Part shown: positions 1-9,433 of the stretch, piece after piece
How the letters are laid out: the number at the start of each line of letters is the position of its first letter
Position numbering within the stretch: position 1 is the stretch's first letter
Assembly: GCF_000979455.1 (NCBI RefSeq)
Contig: NZ_JJOY01000028.1
Location: forward strand, 32,153 to 96,152
Length of the DNA stretch: 64,000 bases
DNA from: Methanosarcina sp. 2.H.T.1A.6
GTDB lineage: Archaea > Halobacteriota > Methanosarcinia > Methanosarcinales > Methanosarcinaceae
Direction: 5' to 3'
Notes under the pieces: model-generated
The model's input: only the letters and a program-made list of their open reading frames with translations
Database searches by the model: none
Told to the model about the DNA's origin: nothing
Position numbers and translations under genes: made by a program

Positions 1-2
1 AC

Positions 3-1697
3 AAGATCAGGGGTACTGCAATTGTCAGTGGAGAAGCCGGGGCCATCACCCAGCATATCGGAGCAACCGAAGTCCCTATAGACGTGATTGTCAACAAGCT
101 CGGAGACCCAAGGCTAAGGGACCGCTTCATGGTGCCAGGTCTTCTTTTTATTGATACTCCGGGACACCATGCCTTTACAACTCTCAGGAGCAGAGGAGGC
201 GCCCTTGCCGACCTTGCTATTGTTGTTGTTGACATAAACGAAGGCTTTAAACCCCAGACCTACGAAAGCCTGCAGATCTTAAAAAGGTTCAAAACTCCTT
301 TTGTTGTCGTTGCTAACAAGATCGACAGGGTCGGCGGCTGGGTTTCATACAAGAACATGCCTTTTGCAGCTACTTTCAAAAAGCAGTCTGGCGATGTCCA
401 GGCACGGATTGAAACAAAGCTCTACGAGGTAATAGGTGAACTCTATAACCAGGGCTTTGCTGCAGAACGTTATGACCGGGTCACGAACTTCCAGAACACT
501 CTGGGCGTAGTCCCTGTAAGTGCTTTTACTGGAGAAGGCATCCCTGATGTCCTCATGGTGCTTTTAGGCCTTGCTCAGAGATTCCTTGAGGCAAACCTGC
601 AGTACAGTGCCACAGGCCCGGGAATCGGGACCGTCCTTGAGGTAAAGGAAGAAAAAGGTCTCGGAGCAACCCTTGACGTTATTCTCTACGATGGCACATT
701 AAAGAAAGGGGATACGGTTGTTATCGGAAGCCTGGGCGAGCCGATCCAGACAAAGGTAAGGGCTCTTTTAAAGCCAAGGGAACTTTCCGAAATCCGTTAC
801 GAGAGCAAGTTCCAGCAGGTGAATAAGATCACTGCCGCGGCTGGTGTGAAGATCTCTGCTCCTGGCCTGGAAGGCGCACTTGCGGGCGCTCCCATAAGGG
901 TTGCAACGGAAGAAAACCTTGAGGAAATCGTAGCCCAGGTAAAGTCCGAGATCGATGAGGTCAGGATTGATACGGGCTCCGTTGGAATTCTGATTAAAGC
1001 AGATACCCTCGGCTCCCTTGAAGCCCTTGTCCACGAGTTCCAGAAGGATGAAGTCCTTATCAGGAAAGCTGAAGTAGGAGACATCTCTCACAGGGACGCG
1101 ATTGAGGCTTCAACAGTTGAAGATCCCCTCTATTCTGTGCTTGTAGGTTTCAATGTTAAGGTTCACCCTGATGCCAGAGAGTTCCTGCAGGAAAGCACTG
1201 TAAAGGTATTCACAAGTGACGTGATCTACCGTCTGGTTGAAGATTACCAGAAATACGTGAAGGAACAGAAGGAACTGGCTGAAAAGAAGATTTTCGAAAC
1301 GATTATTCGCCCCGGAAAGTTCAAGATCCTTCCCGGATGCGTGTTCCGCCAGAGCAAACCTGCCGTAGTCGGGGTAAGGGTTCTTGGAGGAGTCGTGCGG
1401 ACAAATGCAGATGTCATGCTTGAAAACGGAAACGTTGTGGGCAAGATCAAGGGTCTGCAGTCCGATGGAGAAAATATTCCTTCTGCAAGGGTAGGCAAAG
1501 AAGTTGCAATGGCTATTGACGGTGCAACCGTAGGCAGGCAGATCAAAGAAGGAGACGTGCTTTATATGAACGTGCCTGAAAGGCATGCCAAAGTACTGGA
1601 GCACGAGATCTACAATTCCCTTTCAACCGATGAAAAGGAAACTTTTGATATTTTCCTTGAACTCAAAAGAAAAGATAATCCTTTCTGGGCAAAGTAA
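3..1697 (+). CDS. infB: Translation initiation factor aIF5B (IF-2 family), 5' end outside window
   Basis: This is the archaeal IF-2/eIF5B-type GTPase that promotes ribosomal subunit joining during initiation in the cytoplasm. The reading frame is open from base 3, so the gene starts to the left of the window and the G1 P-loop is not visible. 564 residues are seen. The G3 motif DTPGHHAF lies near base 155, G4 is NKID near base 315, and the SAFTGEG stretch near base 520 is the G5 region. They are followed by the beta-barrel domain II, domain III and a C-terminal domain ending in KDNPFW. An internal ATG at base 84 is not the real start because similarity continues upstream of it (GEAGAITQHIGA). 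rps6e follows 146 bases downstream on the same strand, fitting a translation gene cluster. The family call is secure. Confidence 0.95.
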   Translation, partial: KIRGTAIVSGEAGAITQHIGATEVPIDVIVNKLGDPRLRDRFMVPGLLFIDTPGHHAFTTLRSRGGALADLAIVVVDINEGFKPQTYESLQILKRFKTPFVVVANKIDRVGGWVSYKNMPFAATFKKQSGDVQARIETKLYEVIGELYNQGFAAERYDRVTNFQNTLGVVPVSAFTGEGIPDVLMVLLGLAQRFLEANLQYSATGPGIGTVLEVKEEKGLGATLDVILYDGTLKKGDTVVIGSLGEPIQTKVRALLKPRELSEIRYESKFQQVNKITAAAGVKISAPGLEGALAGAPIRVATEENLEEIVAQVKSEIDEVRIDTGSVGILIKADTLGSLEALVHEFQKDEVLIRKAEVGDISHRDAIEASTVEDPLYSVLVGFNVKVHPDAREFLQESTVKVFTSDVIYRLVEDYQKYVKEQKELAEKKIFETIIRPGKFKILPGCVFRQSKPAVVGVRVLGGVVRTNADVMLENGNVVGKIKGLQSDGENIPSARVGKEVAMAIDGATVGRQIKEGDVLYMNVPERHAKVLEHEIYNSLSTDEKETFDIFLELKRKDNPFWAK

Positions 1698-1762
1698 CGG
1701 CTGATATGCAGGGCAGCAGCATATTCAGGATGCAGCAAGGATTCAATTAAAGAGTCAGGTAA

Positions 1763-2248
<486 letters not shown>

Positions 2249-2255
2249 TTTCAAG

Positions 2256-2300
2256 TTCCGCCTTCGGGCGGGATTTAAAATACTCTTTGATTTTTCTTTC
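2256..2300 (+). terminator. Probable terminator hairpin after rps6e
   Basis: A 7-bp stem (2256-2262 with 2267-2273) closes a TTCG tetraloop: CCGCC TTCG GGCGG plus two outer pairs including one G-T. T-rich sequence follows from about 2284. The position just after the rps6e stop fits transcription termination or mRNA 3'-end protection. Confidence 0.6.
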
Positions 2301-2507
2301 ATCTATTTTGATTTCAGATTCTTTTTGCATCACTATTTATTTTTTCGAGTTCACTGATTTTATTTCAGAGACTTTGAGTTTTTGCATTAAACATAGTGAT
2401 AGTCCGGTTCTCACTTTTACCCCTCCTGAATAAATTTAAGCACTTAAAAGAAAAGTACTTTCAGTCAACTCCTCCAGTTTTTCCAAATCTCAGCTACCGC
2501 AACAATA

Positions 2508-4304
2508 TCAGAACTCGTATATGAGTGGGGTTAGCAGGATTACGACCAGGCTCACCAGAATTGTGAGAGGCAGTCCTACTTTTATGTAATCTCCTGTAGT
2601 GTATCCTCCTGGCTCGAAGACCATGAGGTTGGTCTGGTACCCGGCGGGGTTGAGGAACGAATAACTCGTCCCGAGCATAAGGGCAACTGCGAACGGCATG
2701 AAGCTGCTACCTATGTCCCCTGCAATTGAGACCGCAATCGGGAACATGAAGGCGGCTGCTGCGGCATTTGTGATGATGTTTGTCATCAGGACACAGCTAA
2801 CGAAGACAACTGTAAGTGCCACATACGGGTCGTTGCCCCCAAAGGCCGAGACCAGGCTGCCGATTACGTCTGCAAGCCCGCTTTCCGTAACCGCCGCCTC
2901 AAGCCCGACAGCGCATCCGAGCACCACGATTGTGTTCCATTCAATGCTCTTAGTCGCTCTCCTTATGCTCATGCACCCGGTTGCAAGCATCGCAAAGGTT
3001 GCCAGAAGCGCAGCGTTGAGGATCGTAAGCAGGCCGAGTGCAGCCGATGTAACCATTGCCGCCGTAATTACAATTGCGGCGATAGCGCGGTCCGTCCTCT
3101 TTACACGGTAACCTCTCAGGCGCTTAATAAGGATAAACTCGATTTCGTTCCGGTTGTGGTAGAAAAACGAGTCTTCAACCTCAATCACGGCATTATCTCC
3201 AGGCTTGATACGCACCTTCCTGAGGGGAACTGCTGGAGGCTCTCCTCCCCGGGAAATTGCCACAATCGCTGCATTGTAAGGTTCTCCGGTCTCCGGGAGG
3301 TCTTCTATGGTGCGCCCGACAACTGAACTCTGGGGAGATACGACTACTTCCACAAGGCGGTGGCGGTACCTCTCGCCCTGCATCAGGGAAAGCGTGTTGA
3401 GGGGGGTAAGCCCTATGGTTGCCCAGAGCGCAGGCAGCCCTTCGGCATCAGTGGTAAAGGTAAGGATGTCTCCTTTCCTGAGCACGAGGCCAGGTTCTAT
3501 CGGGGGCTTTTCTTTCTTCCCCCGGCGGACCAAATTCAGGGAATATCCCGTCGGGGCAGCAAAACCGACATTCTCCAGGGTCTTTCCTGCGAGGTAGGAA
3601 TCTACATCGATAAAGAACTCAGCCCTGTAGAGGCGCCGTTTTATCTCCTCCTTTTTCCCTGCATCATGCGCCGGAAGAAGTTTTGTGCCGATGAAGAGGA
3701 GGAAGACTATGCCGATGATAGCTGCAGGAAGCCCCACGACAGTCGGAACGAAGATGGTGATCCTTTCCATCACGGGTGTTCCCGGGTCGTTTTTTGTAAT
3801 CTGCTCGATTACGAGACCTGCGATAATCAGGTTTGTGGAGGTACCTATAAGGGTTGAAGCGCCCCCGAGTATGGATGCGTAGCTTAAGGGGATGTAGATT
3901 TTTGAGGAGTCAAGGCCTGTGGTCCTAGAGAGGTCGCGGATCACAGGGATCATCATGGCAACGAGCGGGGTGTTGTTTAGAAACGCACTCCCTAATGCCA
4001 CGGGAGGTAGAATCTTGAGCTGGCCGCTGAGAAGCGATTTTGGCATTCCCACAATGCGGTCCGAGATCATTGTGATGGCCCCGGTGGAGTACATCCCCTC
4101 GGCAATCATGAAAAGTACGGCAACGGTCAGCACACCCTGATTGGAAAAGCCTTTCAATAATTCTTCTACCGGGGCAAGTCCGAACGTTATTGCAGCGGTG
4201 AGGGCTCCCAGGAAGATCACGTGCGCCGGCAATTTGGAAAATAAGAGTAGTGCAAAAGTAATTGCCAGAATCCCTACTGTAATCCAGGCATCAGCTGTCA
4301 TCAT
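2508..4304 (-). CDS. SLC13/DASS-type permease with central TrkA-C (RCK-C) domains
   Basis: A 598-residue integral membrane protein of the ArsB/NhaD/SLC13 superfamily, which moves anions such as dicarboxylates, sulfate or arsenite. About five membrane segments come first (residues 1-205), with AFLNNTPLVAM and IGTSTNL motifs in the first re-entrant half. A cytoplasmic section follows (about 215-400) with two TrkA-C-like repeats, one around KTLENVGFAAPTGYSLNLV and one around VVGRTIEDLPETGEPYNAAI. The second membrane half holds TNIITNAAAAAFMFP and LNPAGYQTN, the paired Asn-rich loops typical of the family. GGAGGGTG lies upstream of the ATG. The substrate cannot be read from sequence. It is a single gene convergent with rps6e. 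The architecture call is firm; the transport specificity is open. Confidence 0.85.
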   Translation of the reverse strand: MMTADAWITVGILAITFALLLFSKLPAHVIFLGALTAAITFGLAPVEELLKGFSNQGVLTVAVLFMIAEGMYSTGAITMISDRIVGMPKSLLSGQLKILPPVALGSAFLNNTPLVAMMIPVIRDLSRTTGLDSSKIYIPLSYASILGGASTLIGTSTNLIIAGLVIEQITKNDPGTPVMERITIFVPTVVGLPAAIIGIVFLLFIGTKLLPAHDAGKKEEIKRRLYRAEFFIDVDSYLAGKTLENVGFAAPTGYSLNLVRRGKKEKPPIEPGLVLRKGDILTFTTDAEGLPALWATIGLTPLNTLSLMQGERYRHRLVEVVVSPQSSVVGRTIEDLPETGEPYNAAIVAISRGGEPPAVPLRKVRIKPGDNAVIEVEDSFFYHNRNEIEFILIKRLRGYRVKRTDRAIAAIVITAAMVTSAALGLLTILNAALLATFAMLATGCMSIRRATKSIEWNTIVVLGCAVGLEAAVTESGLADVIGSLVSAFGGNDPYVALTVVFVSCVLMTNIITNAAAAAFMFPIAVSIAGDIGSSFMPFAVALMLGTSYSFLNPAGYQTNLMVFEPGGYTTGDYIKVGLPLTILVSLVVILLTPLIYEF

Positions 4305-4580
4305 AATTTGCCCACCCTCCGGTTCACTCCTCCCTCAGAAAATGATACCTTCCGGGATTACAGCCAACTCCTACTGTCTCTGCCTATCCCGAACTATTAT
4401 TATAGTCACACTATTATATTAGTATGCGCTTTACATTTTTCAGGCCATTTTTCCGCGGGTATGTACCTTACGGGCTTAAAAATACCTGCTATAATATCCG
4501 GTATCCAGCAGGGTTAAGATGCCTTCTACTGGAAAGATAGTATTTTCTCTATTGTTTTGAGTAGAGCTGTTTAACTTTAA

Positions 4581-4633
4581 GGCGGGAAGTCCCCTTCCTC
4601 GCTTTCATTAGAAAGCAGGGAGGGGTAGTTCAC
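4581..4633 (+). repeat. Solitary IS200/IS605 (TnpB-type) right-end-like hairpin
   Basis: GGGAAGT is followed by an imperfect hairpin and then GGGGTAGTTCAC. The outer stem is CCCCT (4591-4595) with AGGGG (4621-4625), and the inner stem is GCTTTC (4601-4606) with GAAAGC (4611-4616) around an ATTA loop. The layout of a GC-rich terminal hairpin followed by GTAGTT-x-AC resembles the 3' end of TnpB elements, where the omega-RNA scaffold ends. No tnpB gene is next to it. Related copies are at 58944-58997 and 62237-62290. Confidence 0.45.
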
Positions 4634-4800
4634 GTTGCCTGTGGCATTAACATCTGCTATTCGTTTCAACTCCATAAACTATTTTTTTCAAAAACTACTT
4701 TTACTACGTCCTATATAAGTTTTCTATCCAGATCATCAAACTATAACAAAATATACTTGAGTTATATTTCTATTTTTTAGTATTATTTATTTGTATTAAA

Positions 4801-4840
4801 ATTGGTTTGATATATTGGACAGAAATCATATATAGGTGCT
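4801..4840 (+). promoter_or_regulatory. Recurrent promoter-like block (copy P1)
   Basis: The block has ATTGGTTTGATA, then TTGGACAGAAA, then a TATA-like CATATATAGG. The same order of elements occurs at 8333-8371 and 30043-30082 (both on the minus strand, in front of the PPC relic and the PPC gene) and, less well kept, at 16474-16510 and 28532-28567. The next plus-strand gene starts at 5143, about 300 bases on, so any transcript would have a long leader. Confidence 0.35.
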
Positions 4841-5142
4841 AACTTCAGTGCTATATGAAGACTTTTTGAGATTTTATGTCTAATGTCCAATTAATTTGGG
4901 CAATATTCATTTTGATGAAATGGACATAAAGCAATTATAAAAGGTCCACAAACATATTGAGTTCGAACATTGTGAAAAAACTGAGTTTGATTCAGCGCAA
5001 TCTATCAGGAAGAGCCGAATCTTCTGAATATTTACCCTAAGGCAAAACCGCTTTGACTTTAACTTTAACTGTGCTTAAAGTTCGCTGGCTTTGCTTTTGG
5101 GAGACATACAGGATAAATATGAAGGAAAGGAGATAATTAAGA

Positions 5143-6453
5143 ATGATAAAAAGCAAAGGAATACGAATAGGCGAGCTAATTGTTGCAATGCTGCTTGTGA
5201 GCATAGCGTTCATGCCCGCTGTTAGTGCAATTGAAGTTGAAGCACATCCAGTTCCAAACTCGGGTATGATCATGGCTGATGAGGTGGTAACAGTGACCTC
5301 TGATGCCGGTTTCAATCCAGATACGGATTTTGCAAAACTCAAGATCAATCCACGTCATTCAAACACCCAGTTAAAACCTGGAAGTAGCGATGAAATCACT
5401 GTGACTGTCACAAACAAGGACAATAAAACCATTACAGTAGAACCCAGGGTTGTGCCATCCCCGTATGTGGAGAATATCTTTGAAGAAAGTTGGGTCACCG
5501 TAACACCTGCCAGAAAAGGCATCGAACCGGATGCTAAACAGGAGTTTACCATTAAGGTGAATATCCCACAAGATGCTGATATCGGGAACTATGGAACTGA
5601 TATCGCATTCACCGATGATGTGATGCCAACACCATATCCAACACCCTATCCCCAGTATATCAATGTCATGCATCTTTATGTCGATGTCTGGACTCCTCCG
5701 AAGATCCAGATCCAGACGCCATATCTCAATGACCGTGTCAAGGCAGGGGATGAATATGACTATGAAATCAAGCTCAAGAGCGTAGCTGACAGGGATATTG
5801 CTATCGACCCGAAAATGAGTGATGACAACCAAAGGTATTACGGTCCATATGGCACGGGAGGTCCTGCATTTGATGATGATGCTATCACTATTACCGGCCC
5901 TTCCATCGTAAAAGCAGGTGAAACGGCTGTTGTCAAGGTGCATCTTGAAGTTCCTGATGATGCAAAAGGCAGATACAACGGAGCCATTGATCTGAACATT
6001 GACGATCCATCTATACGTGAATGGGACGGTCAGGTCCAAATGAATTTCGAGGTATGGACCCAGCCCAGTGAACCGTACACAAAGATTTTCACCACCAGAA
6101 CTGACGGTCCCATTACCATTGAAGTGTCATCCAATGACCACAATTATGGTATGTGGATGGGTGCAGGCAGTCAGAACGAGAAAGATGAGGCATCCTTTGA
6201 CCTGGCACTGGAAGATGAATCAGGTGAGGTCGAACTGAATCTGGTTAAAACGACCTACAGCGGTACTGTCAGTCTTGGAGCATCTGACTTCCCTCCCTGG
6301 GAAATGGATGGAGCAGGGATCTATCATGGTGCTATTGAAGTCTACACGGAGACCTATGAGGCACCAGGTGCCATCGGAGAATGGAAGCTCGACATACTTC
6401 CGGCAAATACGGAACAGTTCAACTATTTGATTTCTATCGGGGCCGTTGAATGA
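5143..6453 (+). CDS. Secreted protein with NEW3/COG1470-like beta-sandwich repeats
   Basis: A 436-residue protein with an N-terminal signal peptide (hydrophobic residues 11-29, then SAIEVEA). The mature part is made of immunoglobulin-like beta-sandwich units. Two stretches have the LKPGSSDEITVTVTN and DAKQEFTIKVNIPQDADIG pattern that is typical of NEW3/COG1470 domains, and a third similar unit lies near residues 255-300 (VKAGETAVVKVHLEVPDDAKG). No C-terminal membrane anchor or sorting signal is seen, so it may be released or held by partners. The ATG at 5143 follows AAGGAGA with good spacing. A GC hairpin plus T-run comes right after the stop. The function is unknown; a structural or adhesive role outside the cell is only an inference. 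Confidence 0.75.
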   Translation: MIKSKGIRIGELIVAMLLVSIAFMPAVSAIEVEAHPVPNSGMIMADEVVTVTSDAGFNPDTDFAKLKINPRHSNTQLKPGSSDEITVTVTNKDNKTITVEPRVVPSPYVENIFEESWVTVTPARKGIEPDAKQEFTIKVNIPQDADIGNYGTDIAFTDDVMPTPYPTPYPQYINVMHLYVDVWTPPKIQIQTPYLNDRVKAGDEYDYEIKLKSVADRDIAIDPKMSDDNQRYYGPYGTGGPAFDDDAITITGPSIVKAGETAVVKVHLEVPDDAKGRYNGAIDLNIDDPSIREWDGQVQMNFEVWTQPSEPYTKIFTTRTDGPITIEVSSNDHNYGMWMGAGSQNEKDEASFDLALEDESGEVELNLVKTTYSGTVSLGASDFPPWEMDGAGIYHGAIEVYTETYEAPGAIGEWKLDILPANTEQFNYLISIGAVE

Positions 6454-6465
6454 ACAAGCGGATAC

Positions 6466-6495
6466 GGGCGTAGTAACGCCCATTCTTTCTTTTTC
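6466..6495 (+). terminator. Intrinsic-type terminator
   Basis: A perfect 6-bp stem GGGCGT/ACGCCC (6466-6471 with 6476-6481) with an AGTA loop is followed by a T-rich tract to 6495, 12 bases after the stop of the 5143 gene. It separates that gene from the next one, although the ribosome binding site of the next gene begins only 15 bases later. Confidence 0.65.
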
Positions 6496-6521
6496 AGGTG
6501 ACATTTTTTCAGGTGACATTT

Positions 6522-7106
6522 ATGGACCATTTATCAAAATTGTTCATGGCTGCATTGATCGTAATGTTCCTCATAGCTGGTGTTGTATGTATCAATGACT
6601 CTGAAAATTCGTCCTCCGGGTATGAGATTACATGGGTGGGTATATCACCGGCAGAGAGTTCCATGATCGAGACAAAGATCAAACAGCAAATAAGTCCCTA
6701 CCCTGGCATGGAATACGATAACGTTACACTTAGCGCATCGAGAGAAAATGAAAAACTCCGCATACATGCGATCGCTGAGTCGTCAGGTTCGAGGTATCCT
6801 GACCTGTATGATTTCACATACCGTGACGGTGACCTTATACAGGTTGGATATCTCCTTGAAGCCATTCCCGAATCTGTCCGATCTGAAGCTATTGGCGTGG
6901 CTATGCAAAGTGAAGATGTCGCGAACGCTCTGAGTACTGATACGAATGCATACGGAGTTTCATCCGTAAAACGGATACTACCTGAGACAGCGGAGAAGTT
7001 CTATTCCAGAAAGACCCTGATCAGTGTGACGTGGCTGGATCATTCGGTATCCGCGCTGATTGACATGGACACACGAGAAGTGGTCCAGGTCTGGAACGGG
7101 CAATGA
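6522..7106 (+). CDS. Membrane-anchored or secreted hypothetical protein
   Basis: I do not recognise the family. The product is 194 residues with one hydrophobic segment at residues 6-22, followed by a Cys in a loose lipobox-like context (AGVVC); the Val before the Cys makes a true lipobox doubtful. The rest is soluble and polar, ending in an ISVTWLDHSVSALIDMD segment that resembles a small beta-sheet domain. The ATG at 6522 is preferred over a GTG at 6498: AGGTGA lies 5 bases before the ATG, and the sequence CAGGTGACATTT occurs twice so that the GTG falls inside the first copy. It follows the 5143 gene in the same direction but behind a terminator-like hairpin. Confidence 0.65.
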   Translation: MDHLSKLFMAALIVMFLIAGVVCINDSENSSSGYEITWVGISPAESSMIETKIKQQISPYPGMEYDNVTLSASRENEKLRIHAIAESSGSRYPDLYDFTYRDGDLIQVGYLLEAIPESVRSEAIGVAMQSEDVANALSTDTNAYGVSSVKRILPETAEKFYSRKTLISVTWLDHSVSALIDMDTREVVQVWNGQ

Positions 7107-7215
7107 GAAAAGTGGAGAGAAGTTTTTAGTGAAATACTGAATTTGTGTCCTATTCTATGGAAGGTGTCGGAATGTAAATCCCAGGGGATTAATAGGGTTT
7201 AAGCAAAAAGGTAGA

Positions 7216-8010
7216 TTATTCAAAAAACTTCACATACGTTTTTTCAATTGTATCCCGATAAACAGGATTTATACTGTATATTTTACTCCTTCCCATCTTA
7301 TTTTCTTCAATCAGGTCCAGCTCCTTTAATTGCTTCATATACCAGGAAATCGTACATCTGGAAATTCCCGTTGTAAGAGCAAGGTCTCCATTGGTGTTGC
7401 ATTCTTCCTCTAATATCTTTGAAATTATCTTTCGGTTCATCTCATTTTGAAGAGCTGAAATAACACGTTTTTCTTTTTCGTCGTATGTGGAGCTGTTCTG
7501 GAAGTACCGGACTTTTCCACAAGAACATTGAGCTTCTATCATATTTTCTGCTTCGAGAATTTGGAGATGGTGGCGCAATGTTCCCCGGTTCAGGCCCATA
7601 TTGTTTGCAATCTCACCTATGTAGGTCCCGGGCCTGGTCTTGATATAGGTGTATATGTTTTTCCTTTTCAGAACTCCGATAGTATTTGAATAGTCAACCA
7701 CTCGAAATCCGAGTATTGCAAAAATAAGATTTGCAGGTAACAGCAGTATGTCTGTTACCGATAAGACATTCATCACGGCTAGCCAGAGCAGAAACTGCCA
7801 GTAAACTGTAAAGTCCTTTAGTAGTACTACCTCTTCTCCATTAACTGAAGCTCCGGCGTAATCACTTGTAGCCGGAGTTATGATATACTCGGTAGCCCCG
7901 GCTGTTGTTGTGAATAAAAAAAAGAATATACAGAGGATAAGCTTTTTTTCAAGCTTAGAGCTTGTAAATATTAAACGTTCAGTCTTCGGTTCCACTGACC
8001 GATTCCTCAT
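7216..8010 (-). CDS. Membrane-tethered winged-helix regulator with two HTH domains, copy 1
   Basis: A predicted transcription regulator of the archaeal two-HTH type (COG3398-like). A hydrophobic segment (about residues 25-39), an extracytoplasmic stretch starting ATEYIITPA and a second hydrophobic stretch (about 70-105) precede two winged helices. The first is near 110-175 (LNRGTLRHHLQILEAENMI) and the second near 185-260 (TGISRCTISWYMKQLKELDLI). About three quarters of the residues match copy 2 at 28773-29531. The start is odd: the codon equivalent to the copy 2 start reads ATA here, at about 7972-7974, so the only upstream ATG in frame (8010) lies inside the relic of the neighbouring PPC gene. 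The DNA-binding half is intact, so it may still be made from that ATG or a weak start. Confidence 0.7.
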   Translation of the reverse strand: MRNRSVEPKTERLIFTSSKLEKKLILCIFFFLFTTTAGATEYIITPATSDYAGASVNGEEVVLLKDFTVYWQFLLWLAVMNVLSVTDILLLPANLIFAILGFRVVDYSNTIGVLKRKNIYTYIKTRPGTYIGEIANNMGLNRGTLRHHLQILEAENMIEAQCSCGKVRYFQNSSTYDEKEKRVISALQNEMNRKIISKILEEECNTNGDLALTTGISRCTISWYMKQLKELDLIEENKMGRSKIYSINPVYRDTIEKTYVKFFE

Positions 8011-8300
8011 AGGCTTTCAACTTTTAAATTTCCTTAGTTATGTATTCCTGCTTGAGAATTATTGTTAGTTAGTCTGCCCGTAGATTATGCGATAAGCAGG
8101 CAGAAGAATAAAATATTAAAACTCGGCATTAGAGGAATCTGCCGGGCAGGAGATTGCCACATATTCCTTTTAAGGAGGGAGTGAATAATCTTCAGGAAAT
8201 GGACTTGCAATAATTCCTCTTCTGCCGAGACTGCAGGTACAACCAGTAAACCTGTAGACATACTAAGCCTGCAGCCATACATAGTATTGATACATTTCAT
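7966..8300 (-). pseudogene. Relic of PPC-domain-like secreted protein gene
   Basis: The minus-strand sequence can be matched at both ends to the intact gene at 29515-30015. The 5' part from 8300 keeps the signal peptide region (GLLVVPAVSAEEE here, GLLAVPAVLAEEE in the intact gene). The 3' part near 7970-8020 keeps ESVSGTED but has an extra base just before it and a TGA after it. The centre is shortened, leaving about 335 bases against 501. It is therefore a decayed copy, upstream of the regulator just as in the intact locus. Confidence 0.65.
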
Positions 8301-8332
8301 CTTTTCATACTGTCACATATGGGGTAAGAAAC

Positions 8333-8371
8333 CCGAGCATATATAGTTTCTCTCCAAAGTATCAAACAATC
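8333..8371 (-). promoter_or_regulatory. Recurrent promoter-like block (copy P5), upstream of PPC relic
   Basis: On the minus strand the block reads ATTGTTTGATACTTTGG, then AGAGAAA, then the TATA-like CTATATATGC. It is nearly the same as the block before the intact PPC gene (30043-30082) and closely resembles the unlinked copy at 4801-4840. It should have driven the PPC relic and the regulator downstream. Confidence 0.45.
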
Positions 8372-8547
8372 ATTCTCATGTAGTCCTTTAATATGTATTT
8401 CATAAAATATGCAGAATCATCTGAAAAAAGGCACATGCTGCCTTTGGAGGATAGATTTCTTCAAAAAAAGAGAAATTGTGGGGATGGAATTTCATCCTCC
8501 CGGACAGGATAAAATCATAAATTTTTTATATCTCGCCTGAAAGGCTT

Positions 8548-8650
8548 TCAAAGAAGCTGCTTCCGGTTCCTGCTCCGGATTTACACTCATAACCTTCTTG
8601 ATCTCCGTAATGGAGAGGGCTTTTTCAGGAAACCTGTCACCCATGCGCTG
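8548..8650 (-). pseudogene. 3' fragment of PNPOx-like gene
   Basis: The minus strand encodes MGDRFPEKALSITEI, matching MGDRFPAKALAV in the intact gene at 30253-30660. One base is then lost (GTTATGAG for GTTTATGAG), after which the other frame gives YECKSGAGTG against YECKSGAGAG. Only the last third of the gene remains. Together with the PPC relic and the regulator it shows that this whole block was duplicated and then decayed. Confidence 0.6.
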
Positions 8651-8761
8651 ATTTCAACCAACTCGAGGTGTATGCCCTCTCAGATTTGATACAACATTCC
8701 TGATTAGCTACAACATTCCTGATTAGCTTCCAACATTTTTGATAAGATTATTTCTACAGAA

Positions 8762-9433
8762 TTACAGGCTTGCGGAAGTAAACAGGAATGAATATATCTG
8801 GATAACAATAGACAGGCCTGCTGGAATACCGACAGTTATAGCGGCGTTTTTAAATGACATATTTCGGGCATGCAAGAGTGCAAATATCCAGATGTATGCA
8901 GACAGTAAGAAACATAAAATTGCAATTATTTGCGAGGTATAAAACAGGGGATTATTTGAGAACATCTGCTCTATACCCTGGGCCATAAATTGTGAGTCTA
9001 GTGAGGAAAAATCAACCGAAGATAACAAGAAATACATTGCAATAATACTTACCACGCTGCTGAATATTTGTGGCACAAATCCATAACCTACAAACTCTAA
9101 CGTTCTCTTGAAAGAACCCTTTGAAGCAAATACATAGGATATTGAATAGAAGATTCCAGCCAGTACAAACCAACTAATAAATGTTCCAATCAAACCCCCG
9201 ATGGCACCTCCAATGATACCGATTGACATTACTGAAGCAGATATAGATGAATCCATGTCAGAAGAAAACGAATCTTTAAGGTTATTCATGACCAGCAAAC
9301 TTGAACCTATTGTTAATACAGCGATTACAAGTATTATCAATAGAGGATACTTAAAACTGACTTCATTTCCTAGTTTTTCCCTGAAAAACGAATTCGGGTC
9401 AAATAATAATTTATTTAGGTTTAGATTATCCAT
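8762..9433 (-). CDS. Yip1-family membrane protein
   Basis: A 223-residue membrane protein with about five membrane segments after a short N-terminal segment (LLFDPNSFFREKLGNE) that is typical of archaeal and bacterial Yip1-domain proteins. A Gly-rich turn in the second membrane segment (GIIGGAIGGLIG) and the YVFASKGSFKRTLEFVGYGFVP region near residue 105 fit the family. Members are thought to act in membrane organisation, but the archaeal role is not known. It stands alone between the decayed duplication and the ABC array. ATG at 9433; no strong ribosome binding site is seen. Confidence 0.7.
   Translation of the reverse strand: MDNLNLNKLLFDPNSFFREKLGNEVSFKYPLLIILVIAVLTIGSSLLVMNNLKDSFSSDMDSSISASVMSIGIIGGAIGGLIGTFISWFVLAGIFYSISYVFASKGSFKRTLEFVGYGFVPQIFSSVVSIIAMYFLLSSVDFSSLDSQFMAQGIEQMFSNNPLFYTSQIIAILCFLLSAYIWIFALLHARNMSFKNAAITVGIPAGLSIVIQIYSFLFTSASL

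Larger units (their letters stand above)
4305..5142. other. Intergenic region with promoter-like block and TnpB-type end
   Basis: No gene is supported in these 838 bases. They hold the divergent promoter side of the permease gene, a solitary hairpin resembling an IS200/IS605 right end (4581-4633), and a promoter-like block (4801-4840) similar to sequences upstream of other surface-protein genes. The rest is AT-rich without recognisable structure. Confidence 0.6.
7190..8650. repeat. Segmental duplication, decayed copy
   Basis: The order regulator, PPC-like gene, promoter block, PNPOx 3' end is the same here as at 28730-30365 and in the same orientation. Even the non-coding stretch between the PPC start and the PNPOx stop is alignable in both. 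The copies therefore form direct repeats about 20 kb apart on either side of the propeller/ABC array. Exact borders cannot be set by eye. Confidence 0.6.

Noticed and set aside
8739..8942. Plus-strand frame over the end of the Yip1 gene
   Set aside because: It is antisense to a well-supported membrane protein gene.
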